The notes: a model not told the origin generated them from the letters alone. A DNA stretch of 53,742 nucleotides from Clostridiales bacterium (GCA_012838425.1 DUPG01000033.1:1-53742); one strand, 5' to 3'; positions 26,321 through 33,849 are shown, counted from the first letter of the stretch. Numbers and translations: made by a program.

Positions 26321-26351
26321 ATAAAAATACCCCCTCATTATGAAGGGGTAT
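26321..26351 (-). terminator. Terminator of the rpsF-ssb-rpsR operon
   Basis: Minus strand: ATACCCCTTC (26351-26342), loop ATAAT, GAGGGGGTAT (26336-26327), then TTTTTAT. Ten pairs with one G-U. Confidence 0.9.
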
Positions 26352-26365
26352 TGCGCTATCAAGTC

Positions 26366-26608
26366 TTACTCACCAACATAGGGAAGCAAAGCCAATATGC
26401 GTGCGCGTTTAATTGCTATTGCCAATTCGCGTTGATGCCTTGCGCATACACCTGACATTCTGCGGGGCTTAATCTTGCCACGCTCTGTTATGTGCGTGCG
26501 GAGCTTAGTATAGTCTTTATAATCAATTGTACTAACTTTTTCAACGCAGAATGTGCAAACTTTACGCCTTGCTTTATGCTGGCGCGGCTTAAACTTGCGT
26601 TCTTCCAT
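26366..26608 (-). CDS. rpsR: 30S ribosomal protein S18
   Basis: 80 residues. Basic N-terminus, then KVCTFC near 17-22 and [18 protein letters not shown] near 53-70, the S18 signature. The extra cysteines (CTFC and CAR) suggest the zinc-binding form. S18 pairs with S6 on the small-subunit platform. Third gene of the rpsF-ssb-rpsR operon; AAAGGAG ribosome site. Confidence 0.97.
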   Translation of the reverse strand: MEERKFKPRQHKARRKVCTFCVEKVSTIDYKDYTKLRTHITERGKIKPRRMSGVCARHQRELAIAIKRARILALLPYVGE

Positions 26609-26633
26609 TACTATAATCTCCTTTCATAGCCTA

Positions 26634-27065
26634 TTAAAAAGGCAACTCATCGTCATCGACATCCACAAAGCCATCAGATGCCTTATAATCTGACGGTTCT
26701 TGCGGTGAATACCTTTCGCTTGAATCGTTATACTCACCGTCCTGCTGACGCGGAGAAAGGAACTCTATTTCACCTGCCTGCACTTCCAAAGAAGCACCGA
26801 ACTTACCGTCCTTAGTTTCATAGGTTCGCACGGATACCTCGCCGGTAACTGCCACTTTTCTTCCCTTAGAAAGAAATTTTGCGCAATTCTCAGCTAAACC
26901 TCTCCAAGCTGTTATCCTGAAATAGTCGGTAATGGATTCGCCCTGCTCGTCCTTGCCAAATCGCCTATTTACAGCTATTGTGAAAGAGCATACCGGAACT
27001 CCACTCGGTGTTGTGCGCAGCTCTGGGTCTCTCGTCAAGTTTCCGATGAGTATAATCTTGTTCAT
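26634..27065 (-). CDS. ssb: Single-stranded DNA-binding protein
   Basis: 143 residues. The OB fold spans about residues 1-105 (NKIILIGNLTRDPELR, DYFRITAWRGLAENC). A Gln/Ser/Pro-rich linker follows, ending in the acidic tip DDDELPF that docks partner proteins. SSB coats single strands in replication and repair. Its position between rpsF and rpsR is the standard Firmicute order. Confidence 0.97.
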   Translation of the reverse strand: MNKIILIGNLTRDPELRTTPSGVPVCSFTIAVNRRFGKDEQGESITDYFRITAWRGLAENCAKFLSKGRKVAVTGEVSVRTYETKDGKFGASLEVQAGEIEFLSPRQQDGEYNDSSERYSPQEPSDYKASDGFVDVDDDELPF

Positions 27066-27089
27066 AACTAATATCCTTTCGAATTATTG

Positions 27090-27377
27090 TTAGTCCTCAA
27101 TACGAACAACAAGGAAACGAATGATACTTTCATCAATTCTGAAATTGCGTTCTAACTCCTTGGGAAGCTCGGTATCGCCTTCGAAATTGATGACAACATA
27201 ATAACCCTCGGTCAAATGATCGATAGAGTATGCCAAACGACGCTTACCCCATTCATCGACCTTTGTAATGCTGCCGCCATTCGAAGTGATAAGCTCGTTG
27301 AATTTAGCGACCTTGCCGCTTATCGCCTCTTCCCCAATGGCTGTGTTGATTACATAAACGCTTTCGTACTTGTTCAT
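27090..27377 (-). CDS. rpsF: 30S ribosomal protein S6
   Basis: 95 residues, the usual S6 size, with KYESVYVI at the start and the WGKRRLAYSI motif near 54-63. It binds S18 and 16S rRNA helix 22-23. It is the first gene of the operon, with ribosome site AAGGAGG. Its leader contains a hairpin where S6:S18 autoregulation would act (27405-27423). Confidence 0.97.
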   Translation of the reverse strand: MNKYESVYVINTAIGEEAISGKVAKFNELITSNGGSITKVDEWGKRRLAYSIDHLTEGYYVVINFEGDTELPKELERNFRIDESIIRFLVVRIED

Positions 27378-27404
27378 TCCTTTTCACCTCCTTATGGTCT
27401 TTTG

Positions 27405-27423
27405 GCCCCGATATAATCGGAGC
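27405..27423 (-). promoter_or_regulatory. Leader hairpin of rpsF, candidate S6:S18 autoregulatory site
   Basis: Minus strand: GCTCCGAT (27423-27416), loop TAT, ATCGGGGC (27412-27405), eight pairs with one G-U. It lies in the leader between the promoter and the rpsF ribosome site. Known rpsF leaders bind the S6:S18 complex through a CCG-containing hairpin; assignment here is by position and the CCG, not by a covariance match. Confidence 0.5.
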
Positions 27424-27443
27424 AAGAAGGATGTTAGCGACTA

Positions 27444-27472
27444 ATTATAACACACGCGTTTTTGTGTTGCAA
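27444..27472 (-). promoter_or_regulatory. rpsF operon promoter
   Basis: Minus strand: -35 TTGCAA (27472-27467), 17-base spacer, -10 TATAAT (27449-27444). Confidence 0.8.
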
Positions 27473-27608
27473 GCAGATTTTCGAGTATATTCTTTATTTT
27501 GGAATTTATATGAAATGCGCCATGCAAATCCCTGTCGCAAACATATTCAAATTCATTTAATTACATTGACTTAGCTTTTTTCTCTACAAATGCACAGCTA
27601 TTATTCGC

Positions 27609-28889
27609 TTATTCTATGGGTTTTGTGGCTAATTGCTTTTTCAACTCACGCAAAGAAGCCTTGTTGGTGTGCTCTATGGGCTTCCAAGTCGTATTGCGGT
27701 AGAAAATAGCGCCTAAATTTATGTAAAGCCATGACATCATAAACAGCGGGAAGCCAAATAGCCCCTTCTTTACTAACTTAACAGGCTTTTTGCACAGAAG
27801 CACTATTATCAATCCGGATAGGAAAATAAACACGAATGTACCTAATACCGCAAGCAGCTCTTGAAAGAGAAGGTTGTACCATGCGATTTTGCCGAAGGAT
27901 TGAAGCGTAATGCCTATTGCGGCATTTACAGCAAACACAGCAGTACATGGAACGGACACGAGCGATAAAACTTGGTCGAAGCATATGAATCTCTGCTTCA
28001 GACTTCCTTTGAATACGCCCTTCAAGTACGCGCCTATGAACTTCTCCATGCATTGAATGGAGCCCAATGTCCACCTATATCTTTGACGAACACTTTGCCT
28101 GAAGGTAGTAGGCTGCTCGTCATAGAATACAGCGTCGTATGCGGGCACGACCTCATAGCCCTTCAATATCTGCTGCAATGAGAACTCAATATCCTCTGTT
28201 AAAGTAGTGGTGCGCCAGCCGGTTTCCTGAATCAAATCAGAGGTAAAAGCAAAGCCTGTGCCGCCCACTGTTCCCGATAAGCCCAGCTTTTGCCTTGCCT
28301 TCATGAATATTTTAATGATTGTCCAAAAATAAATGGCATAGCTGCCCGAAACCCATGTGTCGCTCGGGTTCATGGTTTCTCTGTTGCCTTGCAATATCTT
28401 ATCGCCGGCATTTATATGGCAGTTCATTGCGGCTAAATAGTCTTCGTCGGCAAGATTGTCCGCATCGAATATGCAAAAAGCATCGTACTGCTTTATGCCT
28501 TCTTTGCCCAGCAAGTCGAAAAACCAGTTTAGCGCATAGCCCTTGCCTCTTTCTCTGAGGTTTTCACGCTCGACTACTTGTGCGCCATGCTGGGCCGCTA
28601 TAAGCGCAGTTTTATCTGTGCAGTTGTCGGCTATTACTATTACATCATATAGCTCTCTGGGGTAGTTTTGCTGCATAAGACTATCTATGAGATTGCCTAT
28701 TACCATCTCCTCGTTGCGCGCAGCTATTATGATTGCAAACTTATTGTATTTAGTTATTTCGACCTTGGGCTTTTTCTTTTCTTTGATTAAAAAAGTAGAG
28801 AGCACTAAGAACAACTGATACGCAAGTATAGCTGTGCTCGTAATGCTTAGTACTGTAAACAGCACCTTTAATATTTCTATAGCTTTCAT
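27609..28889 (-). CDS. Processive-type glycosyltransferase, family 2, membrane-bound
   Basis: 426 residues. One N-terminal helix (about 8-32) is followed by a GT-A domain: IIIAARNEE near 53-61, ADNCTD near 87-92, FDADN near 145-149 as the metal-binding DxD, a TEDIEFS motif and RQRYRW near 265-270, the QxxRW acceptor motif of hyaluronan/cellulose/poly-GlcNAc synthases. Two to four C-terminal helices complete it. It probably makes or extends a surface polysaccharide from a UDP-sugar; the product is not determinable. Monocistronic, with its own promoter. Confidence 0.87.
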   Translation of the reverse strand: MKAIEILKVLFTVLSITSTAILAYQLFLVLSTFLIKEKKKPKVEITKYNKFAIIIAARNEEMVIGNLIDSLMQQNYPRELYDVIVIADNCTDKTALIAAQHGAQVVERENLRERGKGYALNWFFDLLGKEGIKQYDAFCIFDADNLADEDYLAAMNCHINAGDKILQGNRETMNPSDTWVSGSYAIYFWTIIKIFMKARQKLGLSGTVGGTGFAFTSDLIQETGWRTTTLTEDIEFSLQQILKGYEVVPAYDAVFYDEQPTTFRQSVRQRYRWTLGSIQCMEKFIGAYLKGVFKGSLKQRFICFDQVLSLVSVPCTAVFAVNAAIGITLQSFGKIAWYNLLFQELLAVLGTFVFIFLSGLIIVLLCKKPVKLVKKGLFGFPLFMMSWLYINLGAIFYRNTTWKPIEHTNKASLRELKKQLATKPIE

Positions 28890-28940
28890 CTATATATCCT
28901 CAATATTAAAATAATCACCCTTCTAAGTGCTCTATTGTGC

Positions 28941-28969
28941 ATAGTACACCCACCATTTTACTTTGTCAA
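28941..28969 (-). promoter_or_regulatory. Promoter of the GT2 gene
   Basis: Minus strand: -35 TTGACA (28969-28964), 17-base spacer, -10 TACTAT (28946-28941). A GAGG ribosome site follows before the ATG at 28889. Confidence 0.7.
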
Positions 28970-28985
28970 CCCATATTTTGAAAGT

Positions 28986-30173
28986 TCACAAAAGGACTTT
29001 TGCCGAACCGCGCTGAATTATGCACTTTCCATACTTCTGCCTTATTTCGTCGCAGGCTTTATCTAATAACCTGTGGCGTTCTCTGCGGGCTAAATCGTCA
29101 AAAAGCGTCATCTGTATAGGAGTTTGCCCGCCTACAAGGTGAGTTCCCCTAACCCCAAGACTTCTTATAGGGCGAAACCCGAAAGGATAATGCTGCCTAA
29201 ACAATTCCATAGCCGCATTCGCTATTTCGTCGGTTATATCCGTAGGATACGGCAGACGCATTTGACGCTCGCCAGTATTCAGTTCAAAATCCCTTACATA
29301 TATTTGAAGTACACAACAGCATAGCCCCTGCTCACGCAGCCTTGCACCTACTTTATCAGATAAAAGCATAAAAGTCGAACGCACTTCATCTAAAGTAGTT
29401 AAATCTCGAGGCAAAGTAACGCTGTTGCCTATGCTCTTGGGTACAGCCTTGTAATCTAAGGGGCGTACTTCGCTGTCGTCTAATCCGTTGGCATAATTAT
29501 ACAGCACCAAGCCATGCTTGCCAAGCATGCTTTCTAAAAGGTGTGTGCTCGTATTAGCTAAATCGCCTATTGTGAATATGCCGAACCGTCTAAGCTTTCT
29601 GTATGTGGATTCACCTATATACAAAAGCATATCCGCAGGCAAGCCCCACAGCACCTTTTTATAGTTCTGTTGGGTTATTACGGTCAGCGCGTCGGGCTTT
29701 TTAAGGTCGCTCGCCAATTTCGCGAATATCTTGTTGTTAGCCAAGCCTACCGAAACAGTAATGCCCAACTCTCTCTTTATCTTGTTGCGTATTTCATCGG
29801 CTATCTGAGTAGCCTGCTCCATAGTTTGCTTCGGATAGGATATGTCTAACCAGCATTCGTCTAAGCCAAACGCTTCGACACGAGGAGTATAATCGGTATA
29901 GATTTTATACGCCCTTTTTGAGAACTCCATATATTCGTTCATATGTGGCTCTACAAGTATGAGGTTTTTGCACTTCATTTTAGCTTGCCAAATAGGCTCG
30001 GCAGTCTTAACTCCAAACTTCTTCGCGTGCTCATTGCGCGCAAGTATTATACCGTGCCGCTTTTTAGGGTCTCCCGCTACAGCGACAGGCTTATCCTTAA
30101 GTTCGGGATTCTTATAGCATTCCACCGAAGCAAAAAACGAATTAAAGTCTGCATGAACAATATGCCTTTCCAT
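28986..30173 (-). CDS. dinB: DNA polymerase IV (Y-family, SOS-induced)
   Basis: 395 residues from ATG 30173 behind GGGAG. The catalytic residues are visible: Asp8 in VHADFNSFF, and the Asp-Glu pair in EAFGLDECWLDIS near residues 103-115. The YIGESTYRKLRRFGI helix-hairpin-helix region and little-finger domain follow. It performs translesion synthesis. The frame stays open 76 codons upstream, but that part covers the promoter and two SOS boxes and has no homology. The last residues carry no obvious QLxLF clamp motif, although MTLFDDLARR near 360 (QMTLF) could serve. Confidence 0.94.
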   Translation of the reverse strand: MERHIVHADFNSFFASVECYKNPELKDKPVAVAGDPKKRHGIILARNEHAKKFGVKTAEPIWQAKMKCKNLILVEPHMNEYMEFSKRAYKIYTDYTPRVEAFGLDECWLDISYPKQTMEQATQIADEIRNKIKRELGITVSVGLANNKIFAKLASDLKKPDALTVITQQNYKKVLWGLPADMLLYIGESTYRKLRRFGIFTIGDLANTSTHLLESMLGKHGLVLYNYANGLDDSEVRPLDYKAVPKSIGNSVTLPRDLTTLDEVRSTFMLLSDKVGARLREQGLCCCVLQIYVRDFELNTGERQMRLPYPTDITDEIANAAMELFRQHYPFGFRPIRSLGVRGTHLVGGQTPIQMTLFDDLARRERHRLLDKACDEIRQKYGKCIIQRGSAKVLL

Positions 30174-30184
30174 AGCTTGCTCCC

Positions 30185-30233
30185 AAAACGAATGTTCGTT
30201 TATTATAGTATCAAACATTTGTTCTGCTGTCAA
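30185..30233 (-). promoter_or_regulatory. dinB promoter with two LexA (SOS) boxes
   Basis: Minus strand: -35 TTGACA (30233-30228), 17-base spacer, -10 TACTAT (30210-30205). Box A, CGAACATTCGTTTT (30198-30185), lies just downstream of the -10 and matches the Gram-positive CGAAC-N4-GTTY consensus. Box B, GAACAAATGTTT (30224-30213), lies within the spacer. LexA bound at either would block RNA polymerase. Confidence 0.8.
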
Positions 30234-30289
30234 ACATATTTTCGCATTTTTGTTCGAATATAATTCGGAAGGTGCAAAAGATACGCCAA

Positions 30290-30318
30290 TAAAAACAAAA
30301 GCCCTCACAATGAGGGCT
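30290..30318 (-). terminator. Terminator of the cysteine synthase gene
   Basis: Minus strand: AGCCCTCA (30318-30311), loop TTG, TGAGGGCT (30307-30300), then TTTGTTTTT. Eight perfect pairs. Confidence 0.92.
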
Positions 30319-30336
30319 AAGCGGTAATAGGAGTAC

Positions 30337-31239
30337 TCAATCTGCTTCGAACAGCTTGGTACTGAGGTATTTTTCGCCTCTATCAGGGAATATGCAGACA
30401 ATTACGCCGCTATCAAGCTTTTTAGCAACCTCAACCGCGGCGAGCATAGCAGCGCCCGACGACATTCCTACAAATATGCCTTCCTCACGCACTATGCGGC
30501 GCGTCATAGCAAAAGCGACTTCGCTTTCAATCATAATGGTATAGTCTATGGCATTGGGGTCGTATAAAGAAGGAACTATGGCTTCGTTCATATTCTTCAA
30601 GCCCTGTATGTAATGCCCTTTAACGGGGTGCGCGCAAACAATTTTTATGCGTTCATCTAACTCCTTTAAGCGTTTGCCTACGCCCATAAGCGTTCCAGAT
30701 GTGCCTATTGCGGAAACATAGTGCGTTATTCTGCCGTCTGTATCGCGTATTATTTCTTCTGCTGTGGTTGTGTAATGCGCTAATTTATTGTACTTATTCG
30801 TAAACTGGTCGGGTGTGAAATACAGCTCCGGATTTTCCTCTATGCGCCTGCGAACCTCTTTGATTGCGCCATCTGTACCGTCCTTCGCATCTGTGAGTAT
30901 GATTTCTGCGCCGAAAGCGCGTATCATCTTCTGTCTTTCTATCGAAACAGCTGAACTCATGGCGATTTGCAGTCTATAACCCTTTACTGCGGCTATCATA
31001 GCAAGCCCTATGCCTGTGTTGCCCGAAGTAGCTTCGATAATAATCTTATCCTTCGTTAAAACGCCTTCACGCTCGGCCTGCTCTATCATCTTCAAAGCGA
31101 TTCTGTCCTTTACGCTGCCTGTGGGGTTTGTGCCCTCAAGCTTTGCCAATATCTCGACGCCGGGCTTATGAAATATTCTGTTAATCCTGACAAGCGGCGT
31201 ATTTCCAATAGTTGAAAGAATATCATTATGTATATACAT
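30337..31239 (-). CDS. cysK: Cysteine synthase (O-acetylserine sulfhydrylase family)
   Basis: 300 residues of the PLP fold II family. Lys44 in PTGSVKDR is the Schiff-base lysine; TSGNTG near 71-76 binds the substrate carboxylate; GTSGTLMGVG near 178-187 binds the cofactor phosphate, and MSSGAA lies near the C-terminus. It makes cysteine from O-acetylserine and sulfide. CysM or a cystathionine synthase-like activity cannot be excluded, but the Cys-rich leader peptide upstream strongly supports a cysteine-biosynthetic role. The ribosome site AGGAGG (31250-31245) immediately follows the attenuator T run. Confidence 0.93.
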   Translation of the reverse strand: MYIHNDILSTIGNTPLVRINRIFHKPGVEILAKLEGTNPTGSVKDRIALKMIEQAEREGVLTKDKIIIEATSGNTGIGLAMIAAVKGYRLQIAMSSAVSIERQKMIRAFGAEIILTDAKDGTDGAIKEVRRRIEENPELYFTPDQFTNKYNKLAHYTTTAEEIIRDTDGRITHYVSAIGTSGTLMGVGKRLKELDERIKIVCAHPVKGHYIQGLKNMNEAIVPSLYDPNAIDYTIMIESEVAFAMTRRIVREEGIFVGMSSGAAMLAAVEVAKKLDSGVIVCIFPDRGEKYLSTKLFEAD

Positions 31240-31250
31240 TATTACCTCCT

Positions 31251-31309
31251 AAAAAAATAATGCAGGCAAACCCTGCACGCTTGATTTATTTGAATTCAAA
31301 GCACAGGGG
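31251..31309 (-). promoter_or_regulatory. Transcription attenuator of cysK: antiterminator and terminator
   Basis: Terminator: TGCAGG (31277-31272), loop GTTTG, CCTGCA (31266-31261), followed by TTATTTTTTT (31260-31251). Antiterminator: CCCTGTGC (31308-31301) can pair over eight bases, two wobble, with GTGCAGGG (31278-31271), which includes the 5' arm of the terminator. The two folds exclude each other. The 5' antiterminator arm begins right after the leader peptide stop, so a ribosome finishing the leader would cover it and favour termination, whereas stalling at Cys codons would free it. Confidence 0.82.
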
Positions 31310-31375
31310 CTAAACAGAACTCATACAGCGGCATATACAGTAATAATGTATATTGATTGAATTCTTGCGGCGCAT
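31310..31375 (-). CDS. Cysteine-rich leader peptide of cysK
   Basis: A 21-residue peptide with a good ribosome site, AAAGGAG six bases before ATG 31375. The sequence ends with Tyr-Tyr-Cys-Ile-Cys-Arg-Cys-Met-Ser-Ser-Val and stops at TAG (31312-31310). Three cysteines in five residues are far above expectation and sit about 6-10 codons from the attenuator. It is transcribed from a consensus promoter (31403-31431) and followed by the attenuator and cysK. This is the layout of amino acid attenuation: low Cys-tRNA stalls the ribosome and permits read-through. The peptide itself is unlikely to have another function. Confidence 0.85.
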   Translation of the reverse strand: MRRKNSINIHYYCICRCMSSV

Positions 31376-31402
31376 ATACTTCTCCTTTCGTTTTCCTATA
31401 TG

Positions 31403-31431
31403 ATTATATTTTTGAGTTGATAGAATGTCAA
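31403..31431 (-). promoter_or_regulatory. Promoter of the cysK leader transcript
   Basis: Minus strand: perfect -35 TTGACA (31431-31426), 17-base spacer, perfect -10 TATAAT (31408-31403). Start near 31396, about 20 bases before the leader ATG. A promoter this strong suits control by attenuation. Confidence 0.88.
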
Positions 31432-31441
31432 GCATATTCGC

Positions 31442-31470
31442 TTTACAAATAGCCAAAAATAGCTCATAAT
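31442..31470 (+). promoter_or_regulatory. Promoter of the FAH-family gene
   Basis: -35 TTTACA (31442-31447), 17-base spacer, -10 CATAAT (31465-31470). It is back to back with the cysK leader promoter, ten bases between the -35 boxes. Confidence 0.6.
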
Positions 31471-31487
31471 CATATGCGAGGTGTAAC

Positions 31488-32261
31488 ATGAAGATAGCAA
31501 GAGCAAGAAAAGGCAACGAAGAATTCTATTGCATAGTCGAGAGCTCAACCGTTATCCGATTAAGCGGCGGTTTAGAGCAGATTTTCGACAACACATATCA
31601 GACCTTAAACACTTATCACAAAAGCGAAGTGGAGTTTCTGGCTCCCTGCATGCCCTCTAAAATCGTTTGTGTGGGCAAAAACTACTCTGAACACGCAAAG
31701 GAGATGAACGAGGGAGAGCCGGCAGAGCCGTTATTGTTCCTAAAGCCGAACACCTGCATAATAGGCGACGGCTGCGAGATAGAATATCCCTCCATTTCAA
31801 AGCGCGTTGACTATGAGGGCGAACTGGGCGTGGTGATCGGAGCGGTTTGCAAAAAAGTCGGCGAAGCAGAAGCGCTTGACTATGTGCTTGGCTATACCTG
31901 CCTGAACGATGTAACCGCAAGGGACATTCAAAAAAGCGATATGCAGTGGACAAGGGGGAAATCCTTTGATACATTTTGCCCTATTGGGCCATTCATTGAA
32001 ACAGAGCTTAAGCCTGACAGACTGCAAATAGTTACACGCTTGAACGGCGAGATTAAGCAAAAGTCGAACACCGCGCATATGACCCATTCGGTGAAAAAGC
32101 TTATAAGCTATATATCACAGGTCATGACGCTTTTGCCCGGAGATATTATAGCGACTGGCACTCCCGAGGGCATAGGCGCTATGCAGGCAGGCGACGAGGT
32201 AGAGGTTGAAATTGAGGGAATTGGTATATTGAGGAACAGGGTTGTAATAATAAATTCATAA
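31488..32261 (+). CDS. Fumarylacetoacetate hydrolase family protein
   Basis: 257 residues with the FAH domain from about residue 55: KIVCVGKNYSEHAKE, LFLKPNT, then the metal ligands in DYEGELGVVIG (Glu-x-Glu) and the Asp of NDVTARD, with TGTPEGIG near the end. Family members act as acylpyruvate hydrolases, oxaloacetate decarboxylases or keto-enol tautomerases in the cytosol; the exact substrate is open. The ATG follows GAGGTG. It is divergent from cysK. Confidence 0.9.
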   Translation: MKIARARKGNEEFYCIVESSTVIRLSGGLEQIFDNTYQTLNTYHKSEVEFLAPCMPSKIVCVGKNYSEHAKEMNEGEPAEPLLFLKPNTCIIGDGCEIEYPSISKRVDYEGELGVVIGAVCKKVGEAEALDYVLGYTCLNDVTARDIQKSDMQWTRGKSFDTFCPIGPFIETELKPDRLQIVTRLNGEIKQKSNTAHMTHSVKKLISYISQVMTLLPGDIIATGTPEGIGAMQAGDEVEVEIEGIGILRNRVVIINS

Positions 32262-32347
32262 ATAAATATAATTTTCATCGAATTTTAGAGCGCAACTATA
32301 TGTTGTGGTTCAACGGATTTTTGGCACTAAAAGGGCTATTTTCTTAA

Positions 32348-32376
32348 TTGATTAGCCCATTTCTTTTTGCTATAAT
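32348..32376 (+). promoter_or_regulatory. dnaA promoter
   Basis: -35 TTGATT (32348-32353), 17-base spacer with TG before the -10, -10 TATAAT (32371-32376). Start near 32383 gives a leader of about 100 bases. Confidence 0.75.
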
Positions 32377-32391
32377 GAAAGTCCACAGCAT

Positions 32392-32410
32392 AAAAACTTA
32401 CATAGTTTTT
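32392..32410. repeat. Inverted repeat in the dnaA leader
   Basis: AAAAACT (32392-32398) and AGTTTTT (32404-32410) form a perfect seven-base inverted repeat around TACAT. A related half, AAAAAGTTTGTGTAGTTT, follows at about 32430-32447. Canonical TTATCCACA boxes are absent. It may be an operator for DnaA or another regulator. Confidence 0.5.
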
Positions 32411-32484
32411 ACCATTGCACAAAGGTATTAAAAAGTTTGTGTAGTTTAATAACGATGACCTTATTTATTAAAACGGAGGATGAA

Positions 32485-33798
32485 ATGGACAATATCAGAG
32501 GGCTTTGGCAAGAGGCAGCGGAGTATCTGAAACCAAAGATGAACGCTTTGAGCTACAACAACTGGATTGCAAACCTTGTGCCTGCACGCGTAGAGAATAA
32601 TAGGCTGTATCTGATTGCCGAAAGCGAGCTGGCAAAGAAAACGCTTACCAACCTATATACCGAAGCCATCACCGAAGCGCTGAACACAGTAAGCGACAGG
32701 GAACTATCCGTAGCGTTTATTACTGAAAACGAGAGCATTCCCGAAACGCCCACGAATAATGGCAATCCTCCGCCCATGCTGAATCCTAAGTACACATTCG
32801 ATACCTTTGTTGTAGGCGAATCCAACAAATTTGCCCATGCCGCCTGCACAGCTGTAGCCAAAAAGCCCGCTATGGCGTACAATCCTCTGTTTATATACGG
32901 CGGTGTAGGCTTGGGCAAAACCCACCTCATGCACGCGATAGGCCACGCTATATACGAAGCCAACCCCAACGCAAAGGTTATGTATGTTACCTGCGAGGCA
33001 TTCACGAATGAGCTTATTCAATCCGTTAGGGATAACTCTAACGCCGAGTTCAGAAAAAAGTACAGAGATATAGATGTGCTAATGGTAGATGATGTGCAGT
33101 TTTTGCAAGGCAAGGTATCTACACAGAGCGAGTTCTTCCATACCTTCAACACGCTGTTTGTGGCAGACAAGCAAATTGTGTTGACTTCGGACAGACCGCC
33201 TAAGGAAATACCCACGCTTGACGCAAGAATGTATTCGCGCTTCGAATGCGGCTTAGTTGCTGACATAAATGCCCCCGACTTTGAAACGCGCGCCGCAATT
33301 TTAAGAAAGCGTGCGGATATGGACAATATACAGATTTCGAATGAAGTAATAAACTATATTGCCGAGAAGATTCAATCGAATATTCGTGAGCTTGAGGGCG
33401 CTTTCACAAGGGTTGTGGCGTATTCGCAGCTATCGGGCGAAAGGATAACCAACACGCTTGTTGATAAGGTGCTGACAGACCTTTTGCAGCGCAGCGTATC
33501 GCGCAGAATTACTCCCGAGATAATAATACAGGCGGTATCCGACTACTATCAGTATTCAACAGAGGATATAACGGGCAAAAAGCGCGACAAACGCGTATCC
33601 ACCGCAAGACAGCTTTGTATGTACCTGTGCAGAAGAATATTGGACTTATCATATGAGGATATAGGCACTGTGCTTGGAGGCAAGCACTACACTACCGTTA
33701 TGTACGCTTGCGAGAAGATTGCTGAGGAGTTGAAAAAGAGCTCACGCGGGGAATTAAAAGTAGCTATTGAGGATATCGAAGCAAGATTGCAGCTATAA
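32485..33798 (+). CDS. dnaA: Chromosomal replication initiator DnaA, divergent
   Basis: 437 residues from ATG 32485 after GGAGG. Domain I (1-80) starts with LWQEAAEYLKPKM. The AAA+ part has Walker A GGVGLGKT at 139-146 and Walker B MVDDVQF (Asp202-Asp203). Domain IV ends with GGKHYTTVMYACEKI, where most DnaA proteins have GGRDHTTV. By hand alignment to E. coli, Arg399 and Arg407 are kept, but Leu422, Pro423, Asp433 and His434 correspond to Tyr, Glu, His and Tyr. DnaN is not next to it. It could be the only DnaA with a changed box, or a second paralogue. Confidence 0.93.
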   Translation: MDNIRGLWQEAAEYLKPKMNALSYNNWIANLVPARVENNRLYLIAESELAKKTLTNLYTEAITEALNTVSDRELSVAFITENESIPETPTNNGNPPPMLNPKYTFDTFVVGESNKFAHAACTAVAKKPAMAYNPLFIYGGVGLGKTHLMHAIGHAIYEANPNAKVMYVTCEAFTNELIQSVRDNSNAEFRKKYRDIDVLMVDDVQFLQGKVSTQSEFFHTFNTLFVADKQIVLTSDRPPKEIPTLDARMYSRFECGLVADINAPDFETRAAILRKRADMDNIQISNEVINYIAEKIQSNIRELEGAFTRVVAYSQLSGERITNTLVDKVLTDLLQRSVSRRITPEIIIQAVSDYYQYSTEDITGKKRDKRVSTARQLCMYLCRRILDLSYEDIGTVLGGKHYTTVMYACEKIAEELKKSSRGELKVAIEDIEARLQL

Positions 33799-33820
33799 TC
33801 AAACATCAAATACATATAAT

Positions 33821-33849
33821 AAAAAGCGGGCGGCAAGCACCCGCTTTTT
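33821..33849. terminator. Bidirectional terminator between dnaA and degV
   Basis: AAAAAGCGGG (33821-33830) pairs with CCCGCTTTTT (33840-33849) around a nine-base loop. The A and T runs allow use from both sides, ending dnaA on the plus strand and the fab operon on the minus strand. Confidence 0.92.

Noticed and set aside
30174-30401. 76-codon in-frame extension of dinB
   Set aside because: It covers the consensus promoter and both SOS boxes, has no homology to Y-family polymerases, and a good ribosome site sits at the ATG 30173.
31376-31516. Upstream extension of the Cys-rich leader frame to 68 codons
   Set aside because: It would include the consensus promoter of the leader; the ribosome site and transcript start support ATG 31375.
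32381-32389. DnaA-box-like GTCCACAGC near the dnaA promoter
   Set aside because: Only six of nine bases match TTATCCACA and it stands alone.
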